A stretch of DNA of 16,920 nt from Promethearchaeota archaeon. Lineage in GTDB: Archaea; Asgardarchaeota; Lokiarchaeia; Sigynarchaeales; SOKP01. The notes beneath the pieces are model-generated. The model made no database searches. It worked only from the letters and a program-made list of their open reading frames with translations, and was not told where the DNA came from. Positions 15,402 to 16,920 of this stretch are shown here, piece by piece. Within the stretch, counting starts at the first letter, position 1, and each line of letters starts with the position of its first letter. Location of the stretch: assembly GCA_014729315.1 (NCBI GenBank), contig WJKD01000407.1, forward strand, positions 1 to 16,920, read 5' to 3'. The translations under genes were made by a program, and so were the position numbers.

Positions 15402-16304
15402 CTAAAAATCTTTAGATTTTTTATAAGGGATGTCAAATTCTTCTAATATAGGAATAAGATGTTTCTTTTCCGCTGAGTTAGTTCCTTTCCAATCAATGAT
15501 AAAATAATCTATTTTATTTTCGTTCTTCTGAATGATTTGTTCGATAAAAGATTTGTCTAAATTTTGAATATAATATTTTGGACATATGTGCGATACTGCA
15601 ATATTTGTTTCTTTCAAGATTTTTTGAAATTGAGGTGCGTAATGAGTTCCACCAAATCCGATCGCTAATTTTTGATCTCTATTTTCTTTAAGTTCTTCGT
15701 ATTTAACTATAGTTTCAGTCATCGCATCTGCTACGATAATTCCCGCCTCAGTATCGTCCCATTGCTCTGGGGCACTCCCAAGTTCCATAAAGATAATTGG
15801 TTTTTCAAGATTGGTTGGACCGTGATGTGAAACTTCGAGGTCTACAGAATAACCTTTTACATTACGAATCGATTTCTGTTCCAATAAAGACAAAAAAGCT
15901 GCTTTTATCATAAGAGCGTTTGAATAAGAAACTTCTTGACTTCTGCCACCGAATTTTGTATCTCCACTCCAAATACCCGTTGTATGAGTTAAGAAAGCAG
16001 GTTTTGCTGTTTTAGATCGATGGCGACTTGCAAAAATTAAAAAATCAGGATTAATATCTGATTTATCTAACTTTAAATCGTTTAAAAAAATCAGTCTTTC
16101 GTTGGTAAGTCCTAAATATACTTGACCTTGTAGGATTTTATTTTTTTCTCTTTCTGAAACAAAACCATCAAAAATAAAAAGAGAATGATTGTGCCAAGTT
16201 AGCTCTGTTTCTTTAAAACGGCAGCTTTTGGAACTTAACAATTTATCACGAATGTTCATTGAGGCCTTATCTTGGGACGAAGTAATAATAAGATAATCAG
16301 TCAT
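15402..16304 (-). CDS. dtdA: D-aminoacyl-tRNA deacylase, archaeal DTD2 type
   Basis: 300 residues, normal length for the archaeal/plant DTD2 (GEK1-like) family. It removes D-amino acids from tRNA, keeping protein synthesis homochiral; it acts in the cytosol on free charged tRNA. Signature blocks are all present: ASRHRSKTAKPAFLTHTTG (92-110) with a basic and His cluster, EVSHHGPT at 157-164, ELGSAPEQWDD at 174-184, and AIGFGGTHYAPQF at 214-226. His residues and Asp/Glu in these blocks are thought to bind Zn in the family (established knowledge). The C-terminal DWKGTN...LIPILEEFDIPY matches the family tail. It is downstream of the GNAT gene, 65 bases after its stop, and converges on the winged-helix gene. 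Its substrate logic complements AlaRS editing, but the two genes are not linked. Confidence 0.95.
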   Translation of the reverse strand: MTDYLIITSSQDKASMNIRDKLLSSKSCRFKETELTWHNHSLFIFDGFVSEREKNKILQGQVYLGLTNERLIFLNDLKLDKSDINPDFLIFASRHRSKTAKPAFLTHTTGIWSGDTKFGGRSQEVSYSNALMIKAAFLSLLEQKSIRNVKGYSVDLEVSHHGPTNLEKPIIFMELGSAPEQWDDTEAGIIVADAMTETIVKYEELKENRDQKLAIGFGGTHYAPQFQKILKETNIAVSHICPKYYIQNLDKSFIEQIIQKNENKIDYFIIDWKGTNSAEKKHLIPILEEFDIPYKKSKDF

Positions 16305-16369
16305 ATTAGATTCTGTTTATTTTAAATCCATGAATAGATTTAATTAATTTATAGAATGAAATATTGAAG

Positions 16370-16920
16370 TTAAATTCTTTTTTTCATGGGCCAGTAGGTT
16401 TCACAAATATAAGCTCCGATACTCTTGGAATAGAAATATGCTGTATCAATTTCCACCCATAAAATTTTTGCATAAGTATGTCCACAATTCTTTAAATCCC
16501 ATAAGCACCAATTAAGCAGGAGGGATCCTATTCCTCGACCCCTCGAATTCTTAGAAACTCCAGTAGGTCCAAAACTACCTGGAAAATGGATAGAATGAGA
16601 TGCCCAACCTAAAATTTTGTTACTGTTCTTATCTAGTGCGATAAAGGTACTGATTGGCTTGTTCTGAAAAGAAATATCAATTTCAATAGGCCAAAAACTT
16701 AATTGATACAGTTTTGGCATAAAAGAAATGGGTACAAGCTCTTCCTTGTCGTTATTTGTCGCCCTTCTAATTTTTATATTACCTAATTCTTTAGGGGGTG
16801 TTTTTTTAGAAATTTTCTCTAAATCTACGCATAGGTTTAATCTTTCGTTGAATCGTTCAAAACCAAATTTTTTTATGAAAAAAAATGCTTCGGTGTGTCT
16901 TGGCTCGAGTCCGGGAAGCC
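16370..16920 (-). CDS. GNAT acetyltransferase, partial, apparently two GNAT modules
   Basis: One frame is open from the right edge to the stop at 16370, giving 182 residues; the true N-terminus is beyond the window. An internal ATG at 16720 is unlikely to be the start, because the residues before it form the usual opening strand of a GNAT domain (IKIRRATNNDKEELVPISF). That domain continues to the acetyl-CoA loop GVSKNSRGRGIGSLLL, fitting R/QxxGxG/A, and ends in WVEIDTAYFYSKSIGAY. Further upstream, LPGLEPRHTEAFFFIKKFGF matches the end of another GNAT domain, so the protein is probably a tandem GNAT with the first module mostly outside. It would transfer an acetyl group from acetyl-CoA; the acceptor is unknown. 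It may be co-transcribed with dtdA. Confidence 0.82.
   Translation of the reverse strand, partial: LPGLEPRHTEAFFFIKKFGFERFNERLNLCVDLEKISKKTPPKELGNIKIRRATNNDKEELVPISFMPKLYQLSFWPIEIDISFQNKPISTFIALDKNSNKILGWASHSIHFPGSFGPTGVSKNSRGRGIGSLLLNWCLWDLKNCGHTYAKILWVEIDTAYFYSKSIGAYICETYWPMKKRI

Noticed and set aside
15360..15446. 28-codon plus-strand frame beginning MENIFEGNSAKES, overlapping the dtdA 3' end in antisense
   Set aside because: It is very short, half of it is antisense to a well-supported gene, and it has no ribosome binding site or family resemblance.
1..16920. tRNA, rRNA, CRISPR array, insertion sequence or origin
   Set aside because: No cloverleaf-like, repeat-spacer or transposase signal was found by eye. 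A tRNA or covariance-model scan would be needed to exclude small RNAs firmly.

Overview
This window most likely comes from an Asgard archaeon, probably of the Lokiarchaeia type. The evidence is an archaeal-type alanyl-tRNA synthetase (Cys-rich N-terminal module, GKGGGKK-type C-terminal domain), an archaeal DTD2-type D-aminoacyl-tRNA deacylase, a leucine-rich-repeat protein at the left edge, and two divergent Ras/Rab-like small GTPases. The intergenic DNA is very AT-rich. Several start codons sit about 25-35 bases after a TATA-like box, as expected for leaderless or near-leaderless archaeal transcripts. The lineage assignment is inference; no rRNA or tRNA gene is present to fix it.

Layout, left to right. 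1-232: N-terminus of a minus-strand leucine-rich-repeat gene that runs off the window, divergent from alaS (453-3410). 3411-3949: a 539-base gap holding an 18-bp perfect palindrome and one doubtful 55-codon frame. 3950-7113: four plus-strand genes with separate upstream regions: HAD-like hydrolase, calcineurin-like phosphoesterase, CPBP intramembrane protease, Nudix hydrolase. 7137-8871: two tandem minus-strand paralogous GTPases with a shared C-terminal cysteine module. 9096-9953: a minus-strand VOC/glyoxalase-fold gene divergent from a small four-helix membrane protein. 10011-12838: a minus-strand operon of a serine beta-lactamase-like hydrolase with a C-terminal membrane anchor, followed after 20 bases by an MFS transporter. 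13064-14257: a class III aminotransferase (ArgD/LysJ-like). 14394-15266: an unrecognised protein with a winged-helix-like segment. 15402-16920: minus-strand dtdA, preceded by a GNAT acetyltransferase gene cut by the right edge.

Most genes look independently transcribed. The only clear operon is hydrolase plus MFS. alaS and dtdA both serve translation fidelity but lie 12 kb apart and are not co-transcribed. No mobile element, CRISPR array or RNA gene was seen.

The most interesting part is the GTPase pair. Both proteins carry a CxxC...CCxC module after the G domain, both have Gln where switch I normally has its Thr, and neither has the catalytic Gln. The upstream paralogue has no ATG, GTG or TTG anywhere before its P-loop; an AAG codon stands exactly where the sister gene has its ATG.
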